Shown one piece after another: positions 54,322 through 62,950 of a stretch of 64,000 nucleotides of DNA (the stretch's first letter is position 1; the number at the start of each line of letters is the position of its first letter). The stretch covers positions 1 to 64,000 of the forward strand of contig JAQYET010000023.1 of NCBI GenBank assembly GCA_028723525.1, given 5' to 3'. A program made the position numbers and the translations under genes. The stretch is from Prevotellaceae bacterium. Lineage in GTDB: Bacteria; Bacteroidota; Bacteroidia; Bacteroidales; Bacteroidaceae. Below the pieces are notes generated by a model, which saw only the letters and a list, made by a program, of their open reading frames with translations, was not told the origin of the DNA and made no database searches.

Positions 54322-56727
54322 ATGAAAAAAATCTATCTGATGTTCCTCGGCATACTGATTTCTATTGCTGCCGTAGGACAAAAAACCGACGCCATGCTTT
54401 TTGGCGACGTGAAGGCGAAAGAGGGCGGTATGCACCTGCCTTACGCAACTATTATCGTGAAAGGTACCACTCTGACAACCAGATGTGACGCCACCGGGCA
54501 TTACAAAATGACAGACGTACCGGAAGGAAAACAGACACTCGTGGCACGGCTCGACGGCTATCAGGAGCAGGAAGTGGAGGTAACGATGGAGAGAGGAAAG
54601 TCGCAGACAGTGCAATTCCTGCTCGAAAAAGACCCGCTCGAACTGAGTCAGGTGGTGGTTACGGGCACACGAACATCTCACTTCGTGAAGGATGTGCCCA
54701 TACGCACGGAGGTGCTTACCTCGCAGTCGATAAAGCGCAAGAACGCACAAAACCTCTTTGAAGCACTCGAGGGAGTGCCGGGAGTGAGAGTGGAGCAGCA
54801 GTGTCAGGCTTGTAATTTCTCGGAAGTGCGCATGCAGGGACTCGGAGCAGAGCACACTCAGGTGCTGATTGACGGCGAACCGGTATATTCCGGACTTGCC
54901 GGAGTGTACGGACTGCAGCAAATGGGCACAAACGACATCGACCGTATGGAGGTGGTGAAGGGAGCAGGTTCGGCTCTGTATGGCAGCAGCGCAGTGGCAG
55001 GAGCGATAAACATCATCTCGAAAGAGCCTTCGTTCGAACCCTCGGTGAACGGCGATGTGCAGTTCGGTAACTGGGGATATAAGAACTATAAAGGCTCCGG
55101 CTCAATGCGTTTCCGCAACATCGGCCTGATGGTGACGGCGCAGCACACGGAAATGGATGCCTTAGACGAGACGATGGACGGAATGACACGTAAGGAAGTG
55201 AAGAACAAGGACGGCGTGTCTGACCGCGTTAGCAGCAGGATTAACAACGTGGGAATGAGCGTTTACTTCTTCAATCCGTTTGCAAAGAACGATAAACTCG
55301 TGTTTCGCGCAAAGGCTATGGACGAACTGAGAAGCGGCGGAACGATGACCAACGACCTGTATCTGAATCCTTATTCAGAGGGAACCGAGAACATACAGAC
55401 CAACCGCCTGTCGCTCGACATGGCTTACACTCTGCCCATCGGGGCACACTCGGAACTGAACGTATCTACAGCCTACGTGCATCACAAGCGCAATGCCACC
55501 AACGATACGTTCCTCGGCAACTATAAGGACTCTCACGATGGCAACTCTCCCGACGTGGAGTTGATGCGCCCATACCTCGCAAAAGAGAACACTCTCACTC
55601 CGTCGCTGACATTCACGAGCATTCTGGGCAACCATACTCTGCTGGCAGGAGTGCAGGGATATTTCACACGTCTGCGCGAAACAGGTATGTATGTATTGTC
55701 GGATGATGACTACAAGACAAATCCCTACTATGGCATTCCATACACCTCGATTGGTAAGAAGCGTGCCACGGAGTTCGGTTTCTTCATTCAGGACGAGTGG
55801 AACGTGACGCCGAAACTCACCGTTGTGCCCGGACTGCGACTCGACAATCACAGTTCCAGCGAGGAATACGACTCCAGCGAGAAGGTGTTTGACGGCAATT
55901 TCCCAAAGACAAAGTTCGACAAGACATCGTTCAATCCGCGTCTTGCAATAAAATATGAGGTCAGCCCGTCGCTGATTATGCGTGCTAACATCGGTACCGG
56001 TTTCCGTGCACCTTACGGATTTTCAGAAGACCTACACCTTTGCAGCGGTTCGCCGAGAGTGTGGAAATCGTCTAACCTGAAAGGGGAACGCTCTATCAGT
56101 TACAACCTTTCCGCCGACTACTACGGCAAGGGCTACCAACTGAGCCTCAACATCTTCCGCACCGACCTGAAGGATAAGATACAGTTCTCGCCGGCATCAG
56201 ACGAGGTGACAAAACTCGGATACACATACGAGTGGCAGAATGTTGACGACGCATACGTTCAGGGTATTGAAATCGGAGCAAAGGCTACTCCGTTCAAGAA
56301 CTTCAACGCTTCCCTCAACTGGACTTTCAACAGTGGTAAGTTCAAGCATATACGCGAGGATTGGAAGAACACCATTTATGCAGAAGACAGCAAAAACGTG
56401 TCGCGCTTCCCGGCAATGACGGGCGACCTCACGCTCGAATATTCTCCCGGAACGTGGAATTTCTCATTGACCGGGTCGCTGCAGGGCAAGATGTATATCG
56501 ACTATAACGCCGAGGAGAATGCCGAATTGTCGAAAATAAAGAAGACAGAAACATTCACGCTGTGGAACTGTCGCATCGCAAAGAAGTTCGGTTCAGTCAG
56601 CGTCTATGCCGGCGGCAAGAACATCTTCAGCTACATTCAGAACGAGAAACACACCGACGATGCTGCTTTCATGTATGCTCCGGTATATGGCGCAACTTGG
56701 TATGCAGGTGTCAGCGTAACACTCTGA
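54322..56727 (+). CDS. TonB-dependent outer-membrane receptor
   Basis: 801 residues. Signal peptide 1-19 (ending VGQ), a carboxypeptidase-regulatory-like beta domain at about 25-105, a plug domain (KDVPIRTEVLTSQSIKRK to AGAINIISKEP, about 115-235) and a 22-strand-type barrel to the C-terminal VSVTL. The plug contains CQACNFSEVRMQGLGAEHTQ, a paired-cysteine motif that may bind metal or haem-like ligand. It imports a substrate with energy from TonB; the ligand is unknown. Confidence 0.9.
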   Translation: MKKIYLMFLGILISIAAVGQKTDAMLFGDVKAKEGGMHLPYATIIVKGTTLTTRCDATGHYKMTDVPEGKQTLVARLDGYQEQEVEVTMERGKSQTVQFLLEKDPLELSQVVVTGTRTSHFVKDVPIRTEVLTSQSIKRKNAQNLFEALEGVPGVRVEQQCQACNFSEVRMQGLGAEHTQVLIDGEPVYSGLAGVYGLQQMGTNDIDRMEVVKGAGSALYGSSAVAGAINIISKEPSFEPSVNGDVQFGNWGYKNYKGSGSMRFRNIGLMVTAQHTEMDALDETMDGMTRKEVKNKDGVSDRVSSRINNVGMSVYFFNPFAKNDKLVFRAKAMDELRSGGTMTNDLYLNPYSEGTENIQTNRLSLDMAYTLPIGAHSELNVSTAYVHHKRNATNDTFLGNYKDSHDGNSPDVELMRPYLAKENTLTPSLTFTSILGNHTLLAGVQGYFTRLRETGMYVLSDDDYKTNPYYGIPYTSIGKKRATEFGFFIQDEWNVTPKLTVVPGLRLDNHSSSEEYDSSEKVFDGNFPKTKFDKTSFNPRLAIKYEVSPSLIMRANIGTGFRAPYGFSEDLHLCSGSPRVWKSSNLKGERSISYNLSADYYGKGYQLSLNIFRTDLKDKIQFSPASDEVTKLGYTYEWQNVDDAYVQGIEIGAKATPFKNFNASLNWTFNSGKFKHIREDWKNTIYAEDSKNVSRFPAMTGDLTLEYSPGTWNFSLTGSLQGKMYIDYNAEENAELSKIKKTETFTLWNCRIAKKFGSVSVYAGGKNIFSYIQNEKHTDDAAFMYAPVYGATWYAGVSVTL

Positions 56728-56760
56728 CAAGGCTTTTCAGAAAGAAAATCCTTTTGACAG

Positions 56761-56909
56761 AAAGACATAAAGAGGATTTAGGAAAGGACATTAGGGGGAT
56801 TGAGAAAACATGAGGAAGTTGCCACAAATATCAGTATGGCAATTATCATAACAGATTGATAGTCCCTACCCTCACCGCCTTTTGCCTTCCAAATCCTCTT
56901 TATGTCTTT
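56761..56909. repeat. 19-bp inverted repeats flanking 111 bp
   Basis: AAAGACATAAAGAGGATTT (56761-56779) and AAATCCTCTTTATGTCTTT (56891-56909) are perfect inverted copies. The spacer has no clear promoter or gene. An invertible segment or a long RNA stem is possible. Confidence 0.75.
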
Positions 56910-57109
56910 ATTCTATCCACGCCATTCCTTATTTTTATCCTCATTCTACCCATAAAAATTCCACTAACATCCCCGCAAATCCCCATCGTGATTTGCTTAA
57001 AAATTAGTATCTTTGCACTCGCATAAACAACTTATATGTCTTTTTGTCAAAAACATTTTGTATTTTTGTCAACAAATTTATGTCTTTGCGCATAAAAAAG
57101 AGTTTCTTT

Positions 57110-57664
57110 ATGTCTAAACATCTGATACAACACCCTTTAGAGAATTTCCGTCATTGCCCATCCTGTGGCTCTATGTCTTTTTTGCCTTCATCGGAGAAGA
57201 GCAAAAAGTGCGCGTCCTGCGGTTTCGAGTTTTTCCTCAATCCTTCTGCAGCTGCGGCAGCCTTCATCTTCGACAGCATCGGAAGGGTGCTCGTGGTGCG
57301 GCGTGGTCGCGAGCCGGCAAAGGGCACTCTCGACCTCCCCGGGGGCTTCAGCGACATCGGCGAGACGTCGGAAGAGACAATAGTACGCGAGATAAAGGAA
57401 GAAACAGGATTGACAATAGCCTCACCCACGTTCCTCTTCTCGCTCCCCAACATCTATCAGTACGGCGGTATGTCAATACCCACCATCGACATGTTCTACC
57501 GTTGTGAGGCATGCGATGCCGGCACTGTGGTCGCTGCCGACGACGCAGATGCCGCGACGTGGGTGCCCATAAACGAATTGAAGCCCGAACAATTCGGGCT
57601 TCAAAGCATTCGTAATGCAGTTAAAAGACTCTTGGAAGAGCATCACGCCGACCGGAAAACATAG
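57110..57664 (+). CDS. NUDIX hydrolase with N-terminal zinc ribbon
   Basis: 184 residues from ATG 57110 (MSKHLIQHPLENFRHCP). A zinc ribbon CPSCGSM ... CASCG precedes the NUDIX domain, whose box is GGFSDIGETSEETIVREIKEETGL. NADH-pyrophosphatase-like relatives share this layout, but the true substrate is unknown. An in-frame ATG at 57044 is possible; the chosen one gives the usual length. -7 box TATCTTTG at 57008-57015. Confidence 0.88.
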   Translation: MSKHLIQHPLENFRHCPSCGSMSFLPSSEKSKKCASCGFEFFLNPSAAAAAFIFDSIGRVLVVRRGREPAKGTLDLPGGFSDIGETSEETIVREIKEETGLTIASPTFLFSLPNIYQYGGMSIPTIDMFYRCEACDAGTVVAADDADAATWVPINELKPEQFGLQSIRNAVKRLLEEHHADRKT

Positions 57665-57699
57665 GCTGCCCGGCAACACTCCCCGGAGTTTCAAAATCC

Positions 57700-58521
57700 T
57701 TATTTCTCCAAAGATTTTGCGAATTCCGCTTCAAGCCAACCGTTATTCTTCAACTCCTGCAGTGAAATCTTTGCTTCAGGAGTGCCGAAAACGTAGGGAG
57801 CAATCTCATATTGCTGATAACGGAACACCACATCGTCTCCGGATATGAATATCCCTGACGAAGGCAGTTCCACAACATACGGCTTACCGCTTTCGTCTTC
57901 TTTCAGAGAGAATGCCTTTTCTGTATCGCCGTCACTCAGTCTCAAGAACATTTCGTTGAGCCTCTTGGTCAACTCCTTACGTATGTCGTTGAGCTTGTCC
58001 TGCGCCAAAATCTCTTTGCCAATCACCTTACCGTCTGCCTTGCTGAACGTCATGCCGACAGTATTTAGCGAACCGTGAGCCCCGCCTAAGTAAGTTTCCT
58101 GTTGAGCCGACATCGTGAGGAACCTGTCGTTTTCATACATCACACCCATACTGAGGTTTAAACTCAGAGAAGGAGCGTTCCGGTCGTCGCCCTTATAGAA
58201 CACCATTCCTTTCAGTTGCTTTGCCCCATTTTCCACGTAATGGCGGGCAATGGTCTTCACGTCGGTCATCGTGCCGGTGCTGTCAACACCCGTAAACTCG
58301 CCGATAAACTTTGTCACTCCGCACTCCAAAGCCTCGTTACCCTTGGGGAAAACGATACTGACATAAACGCTGATGTCGTGCCCTCCCTCATGGAAAGCAG
58401 TGGAGTCCTTCACACTGTCGCGTTCCAAAGCACCGTTGCCGTCGCCTTTTGCGTTACACTTCACATTGCTGCATGCCACCAATAACGCTATGGCTGCAGC
58501 AAAAAACATAATTTTTTTCAT
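57700..58521 (-). CDS. DUF3298-type lipoprotein
   Basis: 273 residues. Lipoprotein signal MKKIMFFAAAIALLVAC with Cys17. The C-terminal domain (YLGGAHGSLNTVGMTFSKADGKVI to APYVFGTPEAKISLQEL) is the DUF3298 fold known from the anti-sigma factor RsiV. A lysozyme-binding or envelope role is possible but not shown. It is followed upstream by another lipoprotein gene. Confidence 0.8.
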   Translation of the reverse strand: MKKIMFFAAAIALLVACSNVKCNAKGDGNGALERDSVKDSTAFHEGGHDISVYVSIVFPKGNEALECGVTKFIGEFTGVDSTGTMTDVKTIARHYVENGAKQLKGMVFYKGDDRNAPSLSLNLSMGVMYENDRFLTMSAQQETYLGGAHGSLNTVGMTFSKADGKVIGKEILAQDKLNDIRKELTKRLNEMFLRLSDGDTEKAFSLKEDESGKPYVVELPSSGIFISGDDVVFRYQQYEIAPYVFGTPEAKISLQELKNNGWLEAEFAKSLEK

Positions 58522-58568
58522 CTTTTTACTGTTTGTTTAATTCGTATTTTGATAAATAACCAATCACT

Positions 58569-59258
58569 CTATATCTTAAACTCATGTTTGCTCACTCTGC
58601 CGTTTGAACTCACGTAGAAAGTATTATCACGTGGATTTAGATAGCATGCCTCTCCGGAGTCGAACTCATCTACCAGTCTCACTTTCGACGGATTGTCGCC
58701 GTCATACACAAACACGTAGGTGTGAGAACTCTTCCCTATTCTGCCGATACTTATCAGAGCCGCCTTCTCCTTCTTGTTGTTATGTGAAGAGAAAGACAGC
58801 TGCATCGACACTCCCTCGCGCAGCTCGCCGAAATCATCGAAGCAATCAATCATATTATTGTCGTCGGGCAGTTCGTTGATGAGGTTCTGCCCTACGTCAG
58901 ACCTTATGCCCATCCACAGTATTCTCATGCCATTAGGACTGTCTCGCCCTACGATGAAAGTGTCGTCGTAGCCGTCATTGTCGAAGTCGTATTTCACGTT
59001 CACGCCTTCCGAAATGTTCGCCTTGCCGACAAGCCCATAAATTCCGGCACCGTTAAACTCTATGAGCGCAATGTTGCCGAAGCTGTATTCCTCATCGCCG
59101 GCATCGCCACCTGCACCTGCGTCTGCCGCTTCCGACTCGCTATCAATCTTCGCTTCCTCGCTCGCATGCCCGTTAAGGTTTCTTCTTACCTTCTCCTTTA
59201 TCTCGGAGCACGACGTAAGAGCGAAAAATAGAGACAAAAAAACTAATAACTTACTCAT
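58569..59258 (-). CDS. Lipoprotein of unknown function
   Basis: 229 residues. Lipoprotein signal MSKLLVFLSLFFALTSC with Cys17, an Ala/Gly/Asp-rich linker near 45-58 (DAGAGGDAGDEE), then a beta-rich domain with VKYDFDNDGYDDTFIVGRD, which looks like an FG-GAP-type calcium-binding loop (DxDxDGxxD). Operon partner of the DUF3298 gene, 47 nt upstream of it. Confidence 0.72.
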   Translation of the reverse strand: MSKLLVFLSLFFALTSCSEIKEKVRRNLNGHASEEAKIDSESEAADAGAGGDAGDEEYSFGNIALIEFNGAGIYGLVGKANISEGVNVKYDFDNDGYDDTFIVGRDSPNGMRILWMGIRSDVGQNLINELPDDNNMIDCFDDFGELREGVSMQLSFSSHNNKKEKAALISIGRIGKSSHTYVFVYDGDNPSKVRLVDEFDSGEACYLNPRDNTFYVSSNGRVSKHEFKI

Positions 59259-59927
59259 TTCTAATATCCTTTAATAAAGTCACTCGTCATCGCGGCAAAG
59301 ATATGAAATAATCTTTGAATAACTAATACAAAATGCCGATTTTTTTTTCTGCCGTAGGATAATTTATCATCTATCGGTTCATGGCACATAACCTGCCACG
59401 CTCTGAAAGCATATCTGTAGCAAAGTAAAATCGGCGGTTTTACCGACTAAATTCGGCGATTTTGCTGACCAATTTCGGCGATTTTACTTTGCAAAACTGC
59501 CGATTTTACTCTCAATTATATTGCGTGTCGTGCAGCGATATGCCGCCTTTGCCGTTGCATAAGCGGGTCATTTGGCTGTTCTGCCATACGAATAAGCCGT
59601 TTTCGGTATTCTCACGGGAGTGCCGCTCAAGTCGCACCATAGTGGTGTTATTTCGGATATGCAGAACCTGCGGGCATGGTCTCCCGGCTCATCATACGGC
59701 GATGATGTCTTCACCGGCATGCTTAGCCGGAGGAGGGTAAGTAAGATGAAAGTTGACCTTCTCGTGTTTTCGGGCGTCGATTGATACATGTATTTGCTGC
59801 GGGCAAACATACGTGTGTTCTCGAAATGTTGCTACTCCGATGGCTGAAAATGGCGTATTGGATTGCGCGAATGGTTAAAAAAGCAAAAATAAGCGTATAT
59901 AATAAGGTACATGCAAACTTTTTATCC
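59259..59927. other. Intergenic region with repeat copy D and unexplained sequence
   Basis: Besides the repeat (59420-59492), 59520-59810 has protein-like frames of 70-90 codons on both strands but no recognised gene. Confidence 0.4.
59420..59492. repeat. Intergenic hairpin repeat, copy D
   Basis: 73 nt, bounded by GCAAAGTAAAATCGG and CGGCGATTTTACTTTGC, same length and about 86 percent identical to the core of copy C. Confidence 0.8.
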
Positions 59928-59935
59928 TAATTTTG
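59928..59935 (+). promoter_or_regulatory. -7 box of topA
   Basis: TAATTTTG, 28 nt before the topA ATG; the -33 region is weak. Confidence 0.45.
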
Positions 59936-59963
59936 TCGCCCAAAATAAAACGTCAATATAGAT

Positions 59964-62357
59964 ATGTATAAAAATCTGGTTATAGTGGAGAGCCCCGCCA
60001 AGGCAAAGACCATTGAGAAGTTTTTGGGAAAAGACTTCAAGGTGATGTCAAGCTTTGGACATATACGCGACCTCAAAAAGAAGGAACTGAGCATCGATAC
60101 CGATTCTCTGGAGCCTGACTACGAAATACCCGAAGACAAGAAAAAACTCGTGAGCGAACTGCGAAGCAATGCCAAGAATGCCGAGAAGGTGTGGCTCGCT
60201 TCCGATGAAGACCGCGAGGGAGAGGCTATCAGCTGGCATCTGTGTGAGGTGCTCGGACTGGATGAAGAGAAGACTAACCGCATCGTGTTCCATGAGATTA
60301 CGAAGCCCGCAATACTCGCCGCGATAGACTCGCCGCGGCATATCAACATGGACCTTGTCAACGCACAACAGGCGCGCCGCGTGTTAGACCGCATCGTGGG
60401 CTTCTCGCTCTCGCCGCTGCTTTGGCGCAAGGTGAAGCCGGCGTTGTCGGCAGGAAGGGTGCAGAGCGTTGCAGTGAAACTCATCGTGGAGCGCGAGCGC
60501 GAGATACAGGCGTTCAGGAGTGAGCAGTATTTCAGGGTGAACGCAGTGTTCGGGCATGTCAATGCCGACGGTTCGCAGAGCGAGGTGAAGGCAGAGCTCG
60601 ACACCCGCTTCAAGACAGAAAAGGAGGTGCAGGACTTCCTTGAGGTGTGCAAGAAAGCCACTTTCACGGTGAACGACATACAGAAAAAGCCGATAAGGCG
60701 CGTACCGGCACCGCCATTCACCACCTCGACGCTGCAGCAGGAGGCGGCACGCAAACTCGGTTTCACCGTCAGTCAGACAATGATGGTGGCGCAGCACCTG
60801 TACGAGCACGGACTCATAACATACATGCGTACCGACTCTGTCAACCTCTCTTCGCTGTGCATAAACACAAGCAAGGAGGAGATAGAGAAGCTTTGGGGCA
60901 AGGAATACAGCAATCCGCGCCAGTATCGCACCAACTCCAAGGGGGCACAGGAGGCTCACGAGGCCATCCGACCCACATATATGAGCAACCAGACCGTGGA
61001 GGGCACGCTTCAGGAACGACGCCTCTACGAACTGATATGGAAACGCACTGCTGCGTCGCAGATGGCTGATGCACAGATTGAAAAGACAACTGTGACGATT
61101 GCGGTGAGCAATGATGGTTTTGCGGTGAGCGGTGAGAGAGGGGCAGTGAGCGGTGAAAGGTCTGCAAAGGATGAGCAAACCGCGCTCAACACCCAACCCT
61201 CAACATTCAACTTCATAGCCACCGGCGAGGTGGTAAAGTTCGACGGTTTCCTGAAGGTTTACCGCGAAAGCAATGGCGACGAGGACAACAATGCCGAAGA
61301 CACATCTCACCTGCTGCCGGCAATGGAGTGCGGAGCGACACTGCACCACCGCGAGATTGTCGCCACAGAACGTTTCAGCCAGGGACCGATGAGATACACC
61401 GAGGCATCGCTGGTGCATAAGATGGAAGAACTCGGCATCGGTCGTCCTTCAACCTACGCGCCCACAATCTCAACAATACAGCAGCGGGAATATGTGCAGA
61501 AAGGCGACAAGAAAGGCGACGAACGACAATACAACGTCTTCACACTGCGCGGAACATGTGTGGTGAAAACCGGCAGGAAAGAACTCGTGGGGAGCGAGAA
61601 AGGAAAACTCTTGCCCACAGACATAGGCATCGTTGTCAACGACTTCCTGCAGAAGAACTTCCCGGAGATAATGGACTATCACTTCACTGCCCGCGTGGAA
61701 CAGCAGTTCGACAAGATTGCGGAGGGAGAAGAGGAGTGGAAGAGCATGATGAAACTGTTCTACGGCGACTTCGAACCGACGGTTGACAAGGCAATGAAAA
61801 AGCGCGAGGAGCATAAGACCGGGGAGCGCGAACTCGGTATCGACGAGGCGAGCGGCAAACCGGTGTTCGTGAAGATAGGACGCTTCGGACCGGTGGTTCA
61901 GATTGGCACGGCAGACGACAAGGACAAACCGCGGTTTGCACAGCTGCCTGCCGACAAGAGTATTGAGACCATAACGCTCGCCGAGGCACTCGAACTGTTC
62001 AAGTTGCCACGCACGTTGGGCGAGTTTGAAGGCAGCGAAGTGGTGATTGGTGCAGGCAGGTTCGGACCTTACGTGTTGAACAACCGCAAATATGTTTCTA
62101 TCCCAAAGACCATCGATCCCATGACAATAACGCTCGCCGAGGCAGTGGCTTTGATAGAAGACAAGCGCAAACAGGACGAGAAACGACACCTCAGAAAGTT
62201 CGACGAAGACCCCGAGCTTGAGGTGATGAACGGTCGCTTCGGTCCCTACGTGGCATATAAAGGCAAGAACTACCGACTGCCCAAGGCGATGCACGCCAAG
62301 GCTTCGGAACTCACTTTCGAACAATGTATGGAGGTGGTGAGCAAAGCCAAGAAATGA
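59964..62357 (+). CDS. topA: DNA topoisomerase I
   Basis: 797 residues. The Toprim domain starts NLVIVESPAKAKTIEKFLG, with DEDREGEAISWHL as metal site; the catalytic Tyr is Y287 in LITYMRTDSVNLS. The C-terminal half has three repeats of the GRFGPxV kind in place of zinc ribbons. At about 379-415 a low-complexity insert (AVSGERGAVSGERSAKDEQ) interrupts the usual sequence and is encoded by GGTGAGC-type heptamers. It relaxes negative supercoils. Its ATGA overlaps aroK. Confidence 0.97.
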   Translation: MYKNLVIVESPAKAKTIEKFLGKDFKVMSSFGHIRDLKKKELSIDTDSLEPDYEIPEDKKKLVSELRSNAKNAEKVWLASDEDREGEAISWHLCEVLGLDEEKTNRIVFHEITKPAILAAIDSPRHINMDLVNAQQARRVLDRIVGFSLSPLLWRKVKPALSAGRVQSVAVKLIVEREREIQAFRSEQYFRVNAVFGHVNADGSQSEVKAELDTRFKTEKEVQDFLEVCKKATFTVNDIQKKPIRRVPAPPFTTSTLQQEAARKLGFTVSQTMMVAQHLYEHGLITYMRTDSVNLSSLCINTSKEEIEKLWGKEYSNPRQYRTNSKGAQEAHEAIRPTYMSNQTVEGTLQERRLYELIWKRTAASQMADAQIEKTTVTIAVSNDGFAVSGERGAVSGERSAKDEQTALNTQPSTFNFIATGEVVKFDGFLKVYRESNGDEDNNAEDTSHLLPAMECGATLHHREIVATERFSQGPMRYTEASLVHKMEELGIGRPSTYAPTISTIQQREYVQKGDKKGDERQYNVFTLRGTCVVKTGRKELVGSEKGKLLPTDIGIVVNDFLQKNFPEIMDYHFTARVEQQFDKIAEGEEEWKSMMKLFYGDFEPTVDKAMKKREEHKTGERELGIDEASGKPVFVKIGRFGPVVQIGTADDKDKPRFAQLPADKSIETITLAEALELFKLPRTLGEFEGSEVVIGAGRFGPYVLNNRKYVSIPKTIDPMTITLAEAVALIEDKRKQDEKRHLRKFDEDPELEVMNGRFGPYVAYKGKNYRLPKAMHAKASELTFEQCMEVVSKAKK

Positions 62358-62881
62358 AAAGGATAATCCTCATCGGATACATGGGTGCTGGCAAGACCAC
62401 CATAGGCAGGGCACTTTCGAGAGAACTCGACATGATGTTCTATGACCTTGACTGGTATGTGGAAACCCGCATGCACCGTTCGGTGGCACAGATTTTTGCA
62501 GAGAAGGGCGAGGAAGGGTTCAGAAAGATAGAGCACAGCATGCTGCACGAAGTGGCAGAGTTTGAGAACGTGATAATAAGTTGTGGCGGAGGAACACCCT
62601 GTCACTTCGATAACATGGACTATCTCAACCTTCAGGGCGAGACGGTATATCTCAAGGCAAGACCCGAAGTGCTCTGCGGACACCTCAAGATGGGAAGAGT
62701 GGAACGCCCGCTGATAAAAGGCAAGGACGAGGAAGAACTGCTGCGCTTCATCACCGGACAACTGGAGGAGCGCGAGTCCTACTACAATAAGGCGAAATAT
62801 CAGCTCGACGTGTCGCTGATGGACACCTACGAGAAGATAAAGATAAGCGTGACAGAAGTGAGAAGGCTGCTCGGGGTGTGA
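62354..62881 (+). CDS. aroK: Shikimate kinase
   Basis: 175 residues from ATG 62354 (MKRIILIGYMGAGKTTIGRAL), overlapping the topA stop as ATGA. Walker A is GYMGAGKTTIG; the shikimate-binding DLDWYVETRM and CGGGTPCHF follow, and RVERPLIKG is the lid. It phosphorylates shikimate on the route to aromatic amino acids. Confidence 0.95.
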   Translation: MKRIILIGYMGAGKTTIGRALSRELDMMFYDLDWYVETRMHRSVAQIFAEKGEEGFRKIEHSMLHEVAEFENVIISCGGGTPCHFDNMDYLNLQGETVYLKARPEVLCGHLKMGRVERPLIKGKDEEELLRFITGQLEERESYYNKAKYQLDVSLMDTYEKIKISVTEVRRLLGV

Positions 62882-62950
62882 GCATACGGGGCCGGCACCG
62901 CGGCGTGACAGTATTATAATAAGGTAACATAACATATAAATAACAAGCCA

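Noticed and set aside
59568..59810. Minus-strand frame of 80 codons before topA
   Set aside because: No recognisable domain or start signal; noted only as unexplained sequence.
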